A DNA stretch of 64,000 nt, from contig JAMZAV010000320.1 of NCBI GenBank assembly GCA_024449915.1, forward strand, positions 558,001 to 622,000, in the 5' to 3' direction. The notes below the pieces were generated by a model, which was not told where the DNA came from, did not search any database, and worked only from the letters and a program-made list of their open reading frames with translations. The position numbers were made by a program, and so were the translations under genes. The first letter of the stretch is position 1; every line of letters begins with the position of its first letter. This stretch comes from Sweltsa coloradensis. Taxonomy: Eukaryota; Arthropoda; Insecta; Plecoptera; Chloroperlidae. Positions 33,276 through 46,635 of the stretch are shown here, in pieces.

Positions 33276-36179
33276 CTGACATCCCTTCACAAATTGTCCT
33301 ATCCGCAACATACCTTGTTAGACACCTAAATAGAGGCATTATTGCACTCTGGGCAGTTTGTTAATGTATTCTAAATTCTAATGTATTCATACCACCTGAT
33401 CAATGATCATACACTCATAATGACATGTATAATAGTGGTGCTGTTACTGTGAGCCAAAATATTATTCAAACATTCGCTGTTTAAGCAATTCGACAATATT
33501 TCATTGGGTTGTAATGTTCCATAAATTGCAGATCTAACAATCAATAATTTTCAAGGTTATTTATTTTGTGTATTTATTTATTTAATTATTTATTTAACGT
33601 CTATCCTATTTATTTAATTAACTGATTTACAAAGGAGAACAATAATTGAGTAAAAATGTTTCCGGATTTCCCCGTGGATTTATTCTTAAAGACATTACCG
33701 ACATCTTACAGAAATAACCAAAGTAAACTCTTTAACTTAATTTATTATTTTTGGGTATAAAATAAAACAAATATTAATATAGGCTTACATGGTACACCCT
33801 TGTATAAACGTTGCCTAAAATGTTTTTTATTTACTGTAAATATATGTGTTGCTGTACTTTTAAATGTATTTACAAGCTTATGTAATTGTGGTTAAACGAA
33901 GCACGCAATGTAAAGTTTTGGAATCCAATTGTATCAGCTTTTTCTAGGTCTCTTGTACACTTAAAATTATCCACACAACCAAGAGATTTATCTGGCAACG
34001 TTTAGCTATCCCAAAGGTATCAACACTATTTATTTCGTTCTTCTCATAACGATGTATGTAAAACTTTAAAACGATGACGTTTAGAGCAAAAGACCTACGA
34101 ATGAATCTATATTTATTTATGATATAAACGTATAAACTCATAGTATGTAAAATAACTGAAGGGTTCTGTAAGCTTCTTGTGATCTCTATCATGTATGACT
34201 TACCCCCCCCCCCCCCCCATATAAAACAGACGATAAATCTGGGGACAACATTGCACGTAATATCCGTCATGTACGTTCAACAAATGTACAATGTTCGTAG
34301 ACAAAACACAATACCTGGCTGAGTTTTACAACGCTCAATGCGTAATTATTTTATTTTACAAGTGTCTGAGTTAATCTTAAGTCACTAAGAAAGGCAAGCA
34401 CTTTTTATGTTAATGAAATGCACTTGGTACTCGTGCTTGCAATTAGTCTTTTTACTAAATTGACACAGGACATCGGCTTAAGATCAAAATATACCAATGA
34501 TGATAAAATAACAATAGCTTATATTTAAATATGAACTGGGATAATCCTCCAGATGAAAACTGATTCAGCGTCCAGAACTTGGTAAAAATATTTCCCGACG
34601 ACAGCGACTGTTAACCAACCTCTACGACCACTACCCCTAAACTCTTGGTTTTACAATGTAATACCGCCAGATTAGCTGCCCTCATTTGTTCTTTTGTTCT
34701 CCGAGATCCGTGTCGTGGCGTTCATTGTTCTATTTGTTTGATGCATTGTTTGCCGAAATAACGAGAACTAAGATTAATTTACTCAGAACGCACAATGGTT
34801 AGCCACTTTGGAAATAAACGATTTCATCGTGGAAACGATACCGACTACTTTCATATTAGCAGTTCTATGACTAGTTCCTCTTCGTATACATGGCTGTGAT
34901 TTTAAATCAAAAGAAATTATTTCACTAAATCAAATACATGCATTTTTATAAATGTCAATTTCGTCATGACAAAAATATTATTTTGCTCTAATTCTGAATA
35001 AAAGAAACGTTACGACACACATTTATGTACAAATTATTCAACAACTGTTCTAAATAGAAATGAGTTTCGAAATGAATGTGTTAGCTACTAATCACACCGC
35101 GAATATATATTTGTGAAGTAATAGGGTCTTAGCTTTCTGTCGAGTCAGAATAAAATACCGTATCAGAAAGAACCAGTTAACGTCAAAATACAGTTTAGTT
35201 AAGAAACTGACGTGCATCCTGAGTATTAATAATTATGTAACTTCTTTCCAACAGAACAAATTATCATCTCGCAACATCAACACTTGAATCTTGAGTCGCA
35301 TGAAATAATCACAACTCACAATTCAGAACCAAATCACACGAATAAGAAAATTATATCTTCACGTTTGAAAAATTAAATACCGTGAATATTTTAACACATT
35401 GAAACTATACCCGAATTATCATCTACTACCAAGCAAAGCAAAAATATTAACCATTATTACCTTATAGTTTAAAAATAATTTTTCATTTATTTACGTTTTA
35501 TTTATTATTTATTATTTGTTTCCCAACTCAAAAACTTTAATATGCAAAGTCAACTTTTTATGACATTCACAATAAAAGGTAATATTTAATAATCACTAAT
35601 TATTCTTGTTCTTTACTCACATTTCAGTATGCGGCAATCCCTTCAATGTTGACTGAATATACATCACACTGCGGTATAAATAACATGCTACATCTCAAAA
35701 ACTCTGGTAATTGTAAACATGGCTTCTAAGACGATCACAATAATACTTAATCAAATATCGAGAAACGTCGTATGAAAAGGTTGGGAACTGATTACTGAAA
35801 ATATATAAGTGAGATACAACCCTATCTATCTATGCTGAATCGATACAAATTATACGTGTATAAATTCGAATAATAACGTCTATGAAAAACGGTGGGATGA
35901 TTCTCATTAAATTTCATTATGAACGGAAAAACTTTTTTGTATAAATTTCATTCTGATCGCCAGCATTCAAATGTTGTCTATAATTTAAATGCGTAACTGA
36001 CGAGGAGTTATAATTTGTGATATCCACCAAACTCCAATTTTTTGAATCGTGGAGAATAATATTGTTATTCGCTTATTTGTTTAAAAATTTCCTCATAATT
36101 GTCAGCTATCGCTACGAACACATAGTTTCAAGTCTATGTAGTGAATTTCCTAATTTGGCGCGTAAAGCTCCATTAGCGA
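33276..36179. other. No recognised gene
   Basis: Very AT-rich DNA with a 17-base poly-C run at about 34203-34219. No exon-like GC-rich patches or inverted repeats were noticed. Confidence 0.45.
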
Positions 36180-36536
36180 CGAAACTCGATTGTTCATTAT
36201 TTGTGATATCACCTCAACTACCAAGCTGTTTTTATCCGAAATATCCGTGATGTGTTCTACATTTGTATAATTCACTAATTAATTGTGAGCTATCTTAACG
36301 GAACACGTATGATGTTCTATATTTGTGATAATTCACCTAATAATTGTGATGCTGTCTTACCGAAACACGTAGATGTTCTATATTTGTGATAATTCACCTA
36401 ATAATTGTGAAGCTGTCTTACCGAAACACGTAGATGTTCTATATTTGTGATAATTCACCTAATAATTGTGAAGCTGTCTTACCGAAACACGTAGATGTTC
36501 TATATTTGTGATAATTCACCTAATAATTGTGAAGCT
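36180..36536. repeat. 61-bp tandem repeat with a homogenised core
   Basis: Units starting GATGTTCTATATTTGTGATA occur at 36311, 36372, 36433 and 36494 (the last truncated at about 36536). The full units differ at about one position (GTGATGCT against GTGAAGCT). A diverged unit precedes at about 36248, with fainter ones back to about 36180, so identity increases from left to right. Each unit includes AATTCACCTAATAATTGTGA and CTTACCGAAACACGTA. Confidence 0.9.
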
Positions 36537-39349
36537 TCCCAAGTGAATGCAATGGTGGTAGTTCACCTAATAGCCGTGCAACTTACCTCTATGAAGTGTG
36601 CGCGGTGTGAGAGTGAGCAAGAGGTGGAGCGAGACGCGTTCACTGTTCACTTCCCATCTAGTGATCTAGTGGTATTCGATGCAACCTGACTACGGGCTCC
36701 TCGAACTATCTCTTATCCATGTCACCTTCAAATCCATATGGAACTGTTAGGCTAGGAAGACCCAGCATTGACCTAGTAATTCTCAAACGGTTCTTGCTAA
36801 CTAGGGGTCATTTCAAATATATTCTACTTTATTTATTACCACAGGAAATATTTAAACAATTTGTATTCTTAGAGGTTATTTTATGTGTGATCTTAGAGAG
36901 AAACATGTAAAGCTCTTCTTTTATAGCTTATTTATCCAGTTTATAGGTTTCATTAGGCGGGCCGACGGGTCTATCGACAATACGCTTATTAGGTTCGAAC
37001 AGATTTACTATCTTGTCATGAGTGATTTACGTTTCTACACTCAGATATTTAAATATTGTTTTGGTCGAACGTCTAGACTGTAGCGTAGTAAATGTATTGC
37101 GAAAGATTCATGAACCGAATTATCGTTTTGAATTACATAAGAGACAAATCTTGTTCACTGACTCCGTGGTTCTATGATTTAAATATTGAATTAACTCATC
37201 TGTCTATTAGGCGCGTATTATGTAGATCAGCTATCCAAACACCTGTTATATATTTATATGACTCAGACGTCGACACCGGAGATTCATTCATGTTTTTTAC
37301 GCCTCCTATACACACTAGAGCCATTTTAACTGTGCTGTTGTTATAATATAACACTTAGCTCAGTCCAACATGTATCAGTGGTCTTGCTTCAAAATAAGTA
37401 GTTACACTTGAAGCATTCAATCATGCATATCAATGAATGTAATATTTTACTAATGTTAGAAGTAATAATCTAGTGATAGAAGTATTATATTACTACTGGG
37501 TAAAACGTATGTAAAATAAGTTTGATACATATACCGTTTGAATTAATTTATTGCGTACTAGATTTAGTACATATCTAGAATTTGGTTGAAAAGTTTTTTA
37601 TATGTTGTCATATTAATAGTTCGCTTGAACAATAATTCCCTTTCATTTCTTACTTAAAAATAGTCGTAGTAAAAGTGATTGAAATCGAAGCTCTGCTTAG
37701 TTTATTTATCAATGAAAATCGATGTCGCGAGGGTCAGTAGGCGGAGAGAGGTATAGCATGTCACTGAATTAAAGGACGGCGACTGAACGGTGGGAGGGAC
37801 AGAATTATTAGCACGGAATTGCTTCTTCGGCACTCTATTTGTTTCACAAGCTTAATTTTTGTACTGTACCGAGACTGTAAGATTGAATTCAGTACAGAAT
37901 TAAATCATTGTTGTTAAAGCTCTTGGATACTACAGCACAATCATGTCTTGCTCTGGTGGAAAACTTTGTACTTTTTTTTTATTTTTAAGGTATTTATTTA
38001 ACTTATAATAACGGTACAGCAGTGCATACAGTGTGTACAAAATTACTTGAGCCATTGGGCTCTTAACATTTTGAAATAAAAATAATATATTGCCTAGCTT
38101 ATTGCATAGAGATATTGAATAAAAACATATGTAATGAGGGAAAAAATTAAACAAAAAAAAACTCTTCGGAACCAAGTAAGACAATTCTAAAATAAAGTAA
38201 TGATTCAATACGAACTGTGTACTAATTTAGCCTTATGTTTAGGCTTTTATGCCTAGTTATCATTCATAACCGTATGAATTCCAGAGCTCTATGCATATTT
38301 AAATAATACATTATCGAGGTGGTTGGGGGTAAGTATGTTACAGTATAGGGATCGTCACCTAGATCTAGCCAAGAAACACCTAGATATTTTATTATCACAG
38401 ATCAGTGTACGTTTGACTCTCTCGACGAACCAAGCCGTCAATACATACATGGAGGCACCTCCACACCCAAAAATACTTCGTAGACCTCACCTTCAAGTAG
38501 TCGCATTATAATATTTCCCTGCGTAGAGACTAGAATGCGTGCATATTTGCACTAGTACGGTTGGTCTGAACCCACGGACGGCATGAGTACCGTTGCAGCC
38601 GACACACGGCCAGTAAAAAGTAGTGTACATGTCCAGATTCATACAGAAAGTGAAGGACGTATCACATTATATTAGTTGAAATCATCTTGTATGTTTACCA
38701 TCAGTCAATTTTATTTTTTAGAAAACATAGTTTCCACATGTTTATTAGTATATGTTATGTTGTATCAGTGATTTATCAATACTATATTGATTATCCCACT
38801 ATTTATACAGAATTGCCACATGCACTTTTTATTGTTTTCCCCTATTTTATTTTTAGCGAATTTTAAAATATTTTTGTTGTAAATTTTATTTCGTACTTCC
38901 TCAAAATACTAAAACCGTTGATGAACTATTAACCTTAGGTATAATAGATATACCTTCACAAAAAATAAATGTTTTATTTGCATAAATTATATCCTTTCTA
39001 TTAAGCTTATTTATAGTTTCCGTATAGTTGTTGGCCGTGGCCAAACTCGAAAGGTTACGAAGTGAACAGAATGTTTCGCCTCAACTGTCTGCTTCAGTGA
39101 AAAATGGGAATCTAAGGATGACACGAGCCTTGAAAGATATACAATTTCGTTAATTAACTTTTAGTTTTTCTTAGAGCTACGGTCAGTGCCAATTAAAACA
39201 GAGCATTGGAACGAGATGATTTATAACTATTAAGTAATTTTCAGAAAATACATGCGTAGCTTGTGTTTTAATTTTCACATAAATCTTGCAAAAATCGTAT
39301 AAGGTTTTAGTGTATTCATAATTATTAAGGTCAAGTGGGCTAATTACTA
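36537..39349. other. No recognised gene
   Basis: Several short plus-strand open frames follow one another between 36719 and 37346. They are in different frames and have AT-driven composition and no known motif. The rest is AT-rich. Confidence 0.4.
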
Positions 39350-39413
39350 GAAGAGAGGAGAGAGAAGAGGGAAGAAGACGGTCGGGAGAGGCGGGAGGAG
39401 GGAGAAGGAAGCA
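39350..39413 (+). repeat. Purine-rich tract
   Basis: AGAAGAGAGGAGAGAGAAGA and similar G/A runs extend for about 60 bases with few pyrimidines. Such tracts can adopt triplex (H-DNA) structure (general knowledge). No gene association is seen. Confidence 0.7.
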
Positions 39414-40584
39414 AGCGCTGGCCTGGAATCAATGGCTCAATCTGTCTTGTCTGGCTTAGGATTAGGAACACAGTTTTCTATTGGTTGAATACACCGAGGT
39501 TATTGCACAGAAGGACACTTGCAAATTTACGCAGCACCAAACATGTTAACGTATTATTTAGCTCTATTGAAAATTATTTATGTTTCTATACGCTGAAGAT
39601 GTTAACGTTTAAAATCAAACGTTGCTATAAATTTTACATATTTTGAAGGCTATATTTTGGTAGGTTAATTATATTGAACAAATCTTGAGCAAACTACACT
39701 ATTTTATAAAGAGTTTTTTTCACGATATCTCTATATTAAGTGAATACGACCTTAGCTTTATTGCTATCTACGAATACTTGTGCCATTTTGCCATTTATGC
39801 CTCCAGCGTAGCAACGCAGTGTATGACTACGAACTGTTAAATATACTAACTTAATATACGTTATACAATAGTAGGGTGTATGGGAAGCCGTTTTTGTATT
39901 GTTGGCAAAATAGGTAAACACCCCACGGATTAAAAACAAACTTTATTTTAATAATGAATGTACAATTGAAGATACACAATTGCAAAGTAGGTATAGCACA
40001 TGGTACAAGGAAGAATATCATTGGATCATGGGTATAACATGTTTTATACAATAATTCAAATCATTTCCAACAATGGAAATGCAAAATTAAGTTTTAATTT
40101 TCCTTGAAACAAAGTTAAATGATACATTACCAACTATCGTAACTTTATGGTTTAGTATTTATTAACATGCTATTACAATATATACAATACAATAAATACA
40201 AATCACGATTCTTTGTTGTCATATTCAGATGCATGATTACTTGTTTAACAACCCGTAGTTACTGGAATCATATTTTCAAACTTATAATGTTTCTCTCGAC
40301 ATCTAAACTTTGAACAAATAATCTAAAAGTAACTTGCATGAAAAAAGAAAGTACGTGCGCACATTCCTAAGCAATGTTCCCAAGAGTAAATGCTGACGGT
40401 TACGTAGCTCATACTTTGTTCGTCTCCTTGAAGCCGCATGGGGCCACTTTTCAACGAGCTGTTCGCAAAATATATATTTTTTATTTGCATTCTTTGACCG
40501 TTGATGTTATATGAACTTTGACCAACTATGAGGAATCGTATTGATAATTCATAGCTTACAAAACTCTTTACACAATGTTGATTT

Positions 40585-40637
<53 letters not shown>

Positions 40638-40638
40638 A

Positions 40639-40716
<78 letters not shown>
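40585..40716. repeat. Compound (AAC)n and (AAT)n microsatellite
   Basis: ACA repeats fill about 40585-40638 and AAT repeats about 40641-40716, with one AATAAATAAAT interruption. Confidence 0.95.
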
Positions 40717-40720
<4 letters not shown>

Positions 40721-40728
40721 CAATGATA

Positions 40729-40910
40729 CTCCCGTGGACTAGGTTCATGCTAGTCCATGCCACCCGTGGTCTAGGGCCAGGCGGGTCCATGCCTCCCGTG
40801 GACTAGGTCTGGACTTATCCATCCCATGGACTAGATCCGGGCTGGTCCATGCCTCCCGTGGTGTAGATTGCGGGGCTGTCCTTGCCTACTATGGTGTAGG
40901 TTCTGCAGGG
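40729..40910. repeat. ~31-bp GC-rich minisatellite
   Basis: About six imperfect units beginning CTCCCGTGGACTAGG or variants start near 40731, 40763, 40794, 40823, 40854 and 40885. Most include GGTCCATGCC. The array joins the compound microsatellite on its left and the 5S-like relic region on its right. Confidence 0.85.
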
Positions 40911-40990
40911 TATGATCTGTGTATGGAAGATGCATCGATTGTTCTCGCAGTCCAGTAGCGAGTGTCTCTTCTTCTGTGGAATCCAGCATG

Positions 40991-41048
40991 TTTACTCAAC
41001 GGTCACCCATCCTCCTTCTGGCCAAGCTCGATGCTGCTTAACTTCCTC
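40991..41048 (-). repeat. 5S rRNA-derived fragment
   Basis: The minus strand reads GGAAGTTAAGCAGCATCGAG, then GATGGGTGACCGTTGAGTAA. These match, in order and spacing, the internal promoter half of insect 5S rRNA (GAAGTTAAGCAGCATCGGGC then GGATGGGTGACCGCCTGGGAA), with substitutions in between. The 5' part of 5S is not recognisable. It is a 5S pseudogene or the head of a 5S-derived SINE (SINE3 type), not an intact rRNA gene. Confidence 0.65.
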
Positions 41049-41309
41049 GCTCGTACTGGGCCCTTTCATATCCACCAGGCTGCAGGATGCTGTCAAGAGA
41101 TGTCATGAATCTTTTCCACATATTTTACAGATATTTCATAACCCATTTTTGCCTCAGGTGAACCCTGATCCTGTGACAAACACTGGGCCCATGCACGAAA
41201 GTTTACCATGGCTTCACATTGCAAACAATTTGTGGCGACTATTGTTTTATAATATATTAGTTGGTTTACATTTATTTTAACTATAACTTCTGCGTAACAT
41301 GACGTAAAG

Positions 41310-41379
41310 CAGCCGATATAGCATATTAGCAATATGCGCGCTTGTCACGCATGGGTTCGGAGTTCGATTCCTGCCAGGT
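41310..41379 (+). repeat. tRNA-Asp-like pseudogene or SINE head
   Basis: ATAGCATATTAGCAATATGC followed by GCTTGTCACGCATGGG and GAGTTCGATTCCTGCC parallels tRNA-Asp(GUC): the A box, a TTGTCAC anticodon loop with anticodon GTC, and the B box are all in place. The acceptor ends do not pair well, so it is not a functional tRNA gene. Confidence 0.5.
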
Positions 41380-42071
41380 TTAAAAAGAATTGTTACTCAT
41401 ACACTTAGTTGTCGCGTGTGTTCGTAGGTGCACACAAAAGTGTTTTATCTGAACTTTTGTGCACGCTATTACGTTTTCTTAATGCGACAACGTGCATATA
41501 GTTTTTAGAAATTCACATTTATTTCATTTTATTTTGTATATAGGGCCTATAACCCAATTACATGTTCATTGTACATAGTATATAGAGAATAATAAATTAG
41601 AAACAAACAAATTTAATATTTATTATTAAATATCAATAATTAAATAGGCTACTTAGAGCTACTGATAATAATGATATATATATATACAATACGAAACTGA
41701 AGGACATGTGTTTAGCAAATCGTCTATGGAATAAATAGATTTCACCAAGAGGAATTTTAAATTATTTTATTTATTTATTTTCACGTTGGTCACATTAAAA
41801 ATTTAAAAAAATATTTACGAAGTATATAGTATGACAGTTTATTTGTTTATTAATATTTGCATTTATTTACACGTATCATTTGAACACAATATTAAAAATA
41901 AATGCGAGAGTAAATAATACAGTAAATAATACTTATTTAGTACACAGACGTAGATGCACACAAATATAACGAAATCTAGTTAAATACAATTTTATACACC
42001 AATATTACAACAACGTATCATAATCGAGTTTCTGACTTTCTATATAATATGGTATTTTGTAATGTTTTGTA

Positions 42072-42368
42072 CTAGGAAAACGCCAAAGTTGTTGTTAGAC
42101 GAGTGAGTGAGCCATGTGTTGAGTACTCGTTAACATTCTATTTCCTCCACCTACCTAAGGCTGGATTCAGCATGGGTATTTCCTCTCTAGCCTATCATAG
42201 ACTAGAGTGGCGCATTATGACCTTACAGTTGACGCACCCTTATACCAACTAAACTCAAAACCCTAATAATTTATACCTTATATTTCAACCAACTTAAATG
42301 CAAATGTTTCCGGTTACTCAACACATGACTCGCTCACTCGTCTAACGACAAATTTAGCGTTATCCTAG
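42072..42368. mobile_element. TA-flanked MITE with ~58-bp terminal inverted repeats
   Basis: The left end CTAGGAAAACGCCAAAGTTG and the right end (reverse complement CTAGGATAACGCTAAATTTG) extend as inverted repeats through TTAGACGAGTGAG and CATGTGTTGAGTA to about 58 bp. The element is flanked by TA on both sides (42070-42071, 42369-42370), the target of Tc1/mariner-type elements. The 180-bp interior has no coding capacity. The superfamily assignment is inference. Confidence 0.75.
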
Positions 42369-43299
42369 TAATAATTATAATAATACAGTGACAGGTGATT
42401 TCTAGTTTTATCGTAACAAAAGAAAACGCCCTCTTTTTACGTAACTAAAACTCGATTGTTAAGTTGCAAATATGATAACAAATAGGCCTATAATTTGAAA
42501 GCTTGAAAAACTATTCTTAAAATAAAGTTACAATTCCTACTTATATACAACTTTTGTATTTGTTTACGTATTATAGATTGATTTAATTACTTTCAATGAA
42601 CCGTCTTTTCTCTTTATTTTTTCTTCATTATTGTTGTTCTGTATATTTGGTGGCATTTTTTAAAGAAAGTTATAGAAAATGCGCCACCAAATTGTTACCA
42701 TCTTATCACTCATAGTCTCATAATCTTAAATAGAATTTTTGATGCTGACTTGAAGCACACCACCACCAATTAAATGAACGAAACGTATTCATAAATAATG
42801 AAATGTAAATTTGAGATCGTATACCTAGTAGTACCCAACGATTCTATCTTTTCACGTTTCACGTTTTTAACAAACAATCACTCAAAAGAGATTTTGAACG
42901 TAGATTTCGTATTACGTTTGGTTTAATCAATGTTTTCGTGCGACTTGCACGCTAAGTTACAAAGAGTATTTTTTGTATAGCTCAGCAATTTTAATGCTTG
43001 ATTTGTATGCTTAATTTAACGTGTGTAGTTATTTTATTATGTTAAATGTATCATATGTAACGGACCTATTTATCAATGTGAAGTGGGTAGATTTTATATT
43101 TTATTTTATTAGTTATGGTTTTGGTTACGGATTATTATTTAGTGCTCCGATCTTTTAGCCATTTTAATTTATTTCGTTATCGATTATGCGAATATAGAGG
43201 CTGTGGGGAAAATATATTTTCCATTACGCTTGTAACTCAAACTTAATAAACCCACTTATTGTCGTAAGGATGCCCTCTGTATAGGGTACCACAGCAATT

Positions 43300-43455
43300 T
43301 TACCGGGTGTGATCCTATACTTAGGTTATTAGGGGTTCGCTTTAACGATCGAAGAAAACTTAGGGAAAAATCAATCGGGATTGCCGGTGGCGGGAATCGA
43401 ACGTACATTCTCCCGAATTATTCTCGCGCGTTACGCATATAGCGCATACAGCTCG
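43300..43455 (-). mobile_element. SINE-like element
   Basis: The minus strand runs GTACGTTCGATTCCCGCC (B box), ACCGGCAATCCCGATTGATT, CCCTAAGTTTTCTTCGATCG and TTAAAGCGAACCCCTAATAA. It matches the core order of the copies at 33143 and 62281. The tRNA head (43385-43455) has a recognisable T arm and a decayed remainder. Confidence 0.6.
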
Positions 43456-44261
43456 ACCTTGACAATTGTTGTTAGGTCTTATGTCAGTAGTGCCACTCAG
43501 GGACCACTTCTAACAGTACATATTTACATAACAAAGTGAAGGATCGTAGATGGTTTGTCTGCCAAGTACAAGATGTACATTGATCGGTTACATCAATTAG
43601 TTATGTTTGTTTGTACTGACAAGTGAAGACAACTCGAAACCTGTCCTCTTGTTGGGATTACATCACACTAAATGACATCACGACTAAACCGATCGCAACA
43701 TATATTCAGATCTCTATTTGCTGTATACGCTACTGACGGAATTTAGTCTGTGTAGATGTCGTTCAATACCCGACGTAGTATAAGAGATTGAATTGTTTTA
43801 AAATGTTAAATAATTATTTCAGTTCTTGTTCGTCTGACACAAATTGATGTATTCTTCATTGAGTGGTGTCTCATCTCCCGTCGTTTTCTAGAAAGAAACT
43901 GGCGTATGTCTTACTTTCATATGTACGTGAGTGAACTATTGGATTTACTTGCAATGTCGAATACGGGATAGAAGGATGCAATAAATAATAATAACAACAC
44001 AGTTTATAGATGTCGGGAATAAAATAAAAGTACTCGATCAATTGCTACGAATATTACGCCACGAGTTTGATGGATTTGCATAATTTTGGACAGAAAAGGT
44101 TCTATATTTGTGCTCATATATTGCACTCTCTCGAACAATTTTTTGATTTGGTTAACAATTAGTTTGGAATGTATTTTGAAAATTTGAAAATTTTCAGAAT
44201 GATATAGGAAATATTTGAAATTGATTTCTAGTGAAGTTTCTCAAGTCTAGGTTGTCGTGCC

Positions 44262-44344
44262 TTACATGGGATTCGAACCCACACCCTTCCGTCCTCGGGG
44301 TCAGAAGGCTTTACTCGTAATCGCAAGGCCAAGCGGGCGGCTAA
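44262..44344 (-). repeat. tRNA-like sequence with a long variable arm
   Basis: The minus strand has GGCTTGGCC-like D-arm bases, GACCCCGAGGACGGAAGG as a possible extended variable arm, and the T arm GTGGG-TTCGAAT-CCCAT. The acceptor (GCCGCCC with GTAAGGC) is only about half paired. It is best read as a tRNA-derived pseudogene or SINE head. Confidence 0.5.
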
Positions 44345-46608
44345 AAGTTGATTCTGAAAAAAACATAAATTAAGTTATATCAGCGAGACACGTTTTAAAA
44401 CCATGTTTGCAGCCACCTTCGCAAAAAGCTAACTTGACTGGTCCTGTGATTCGTTGTATGCTTATGTTGTAAATTGCATGTTCTTATTTTAACACAGTTT
44501 ACGAAATTTACGTCACAATTTTATAAACGTTAATGTTTGGAACTATTCAGGAGAATCCACATCCCTAAAATTAAACGATTGCTACTGGTTGACACCTTGT
44601 CTGTAAATACTGGAAAAGTAAGGAATAATTCATTCTTGTATGTAGGTGATGTTGAGTATAGAAGATGTATAGAAGGGAAGGGATGTTGATTTCATTGTAA
44701 ATTTAAGTATAAAACGCATATTACTCACAAAGAACTCTTTGTAGACAAATCCTCGTAATCGAAGGGGTTGAGTGAAAACTTGTATGTCCACATCAATTAT
44801 GTATTAATTGCACGTAGAGCCCGTTTTTTGTTTTGTTTTTAATTTTAATATAATAATTGTATAATTTTATGCTGGGTGTATCTAATTTGATTAATAACTC
44901 CATGAGTAACAAGGGTCAAGACAAATTGCAATGTTTATGCTCACTGTATAACATTGTGCGCTGGGATTAAAGCTATTGTAACCTATAGTTGTTGTATACT
45001 ATGGGTTGCAATAGCAGTTTATAAATATGGTTCGGTTTTCGGTTGCTGTGTGTTATGACTCAACTGAGGTTGTTATATCACAGAAGAATTATTTTATTTT
45101 CTGATTCAAAACTCACGCCAATCGCACGAAAATGATAGCACATTCACTAGAATTCCGTTGTAATTTTTGTTTTTCAAAACAAGATCTCAAAGACGTTGGA
45201 GTAAAACACGTATTAAAACCGAAGTCAAAACATATTCGGATGTCGATAGCGAGAAGATTTAGAATCAGCTGTCGTTCTTGAAATTAGTTACGAGCACCGT
45301 TGTGAATGTCATCGTTGCATGGACTATTTCGTAATCACCTTGCTCTCATAACGTGTAATTTGCTTCTAAGTCGGATACTTCTCGCAAGTCACCGAGGAAG
45401 ATGTGGCAGTCAGTCTGCCGCTAAATTATTATTTACAAGGTTACTTAATAAAACCTGAGGCATATATGAAATATAACACAGTCGGTAACACAAATGAAAT
45501 TCTTGCGGAATCGTCCAAAGGAAATTAATTTGTATGCTAGCAAGCAACACCTACAAACATTTGAGAATACCGGATGAAGCCAGCCAGCACTTCTCTTAGT
45601 AATTTGTTGAGGGTTGTTGCCGAACGTCTACAAGCAACAGTTTAAATATGTATAATGTATTTTTTTTAAAGTAATTTATTGAACCTATTGGTTAAAATTA
45701 ATATTGGTACACACACAAAACGTAAATAGATATAGAAATCACTGAGAAATTCTATCATATTCTCTTTAACTTTCAAATAATACAGTAAAGAAATAAATCA
45801 TGTTGGTTGGGTAGGGCAGTGTGGTATATTTGGGGAAATAAATCGAAACAAAAAACTTACTGGTACTTGTACTCACAACACAGCAAAAACACTGAAAAAC
45901 ATTAAAAATCAAATAGCAATGAGAAAAAAAGAATTTAACACTTTCACCTCGTTCATATTAGTAGTGTGCCCAGATAAAACAAGCTTTTTCATGGGAAGTC
46001 GAGTTGATATATTCGATGTGCTCGCTTAGATCATCCAATATGTGTTGGCACCTGTTAATTGATATTAAAACTTCAATTATTTTAGTTCAACATATTATTA
46101 TGCTTTCGCAAAATTGCAAGCTAGTTTAGATATTAGATTTATAAAATAAAAATATTATGTGAATAGTGGAAAGCGCATGTTACTAATGTCTTATACTTAT
46201 AGAATAAAATCAAAATCAAAATAGCACAAATGTGACAATTGTATAATTGGTCTTACAATTGAAGTACGGAAAGACTGCATTGCAACTAATAGCAAGCCGA
46301 CTATAGTTAAACTTATAACGTATAATACTTATAATGCTTATAATTATATCAGTTAGTTGAGTGACATAACCCAGAATGGTATTGCGAAGATTAGTCTATG
46401 GTTGTGTTCTGTATAACATACATACACCGAGCGCGTGTGCCGTGTATCCGTGTACCACGCACTCTACGTGTTAGGCGCTCAGTATTGTAACAGGGATTAG
46501 AAACACAGCGCGTCATTCATTAGTTAGTAGGCCTAGTGTGACGCTCACCCGGAGACCTCTCCCTCTCCGGCTAATAGCTTCATCGTTCAAGTAGTGACTA
46601 AAAATATA
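44345..46608. other. No recognised gene
   Basis: AT-rich DNA. A GC-richer patch at 46425-46580 (GAGCGCGTGTGCCGTGTATC and onwards) shows no exon-like frame with splice sites. Confidence 0.4.
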
Positions 46609-46628
46609 TACTAGGAAAACGCTAAAGT
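46609..46628 (+). repeat. Solo terminal repeat related to the MITE at 42072
   Basis: TACTAGGAAAACGCTAAAGT repeats the TA plus the left end of the 42072 MITE (TACTAGGAAAACGCCAAAGT) with one difference. No matching right end was found nearby, and the following sequence is the modular repeat. Confidence 0.5.
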
Positions 46629-46635
46629 CCCGCCG

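Noticed and set aside
36719..37346. Consecutive plus-strand frames as exons of one gene
   Set aside because: Different frames, AT-driven composition, no good splice sites between them and no recognisable motif.
40323..40790. 155-codon minus-strand protein
   Set aside because: Its centre is poly-Ile, poly-Leu and poly-Val from AAC and AAT microsatellites.
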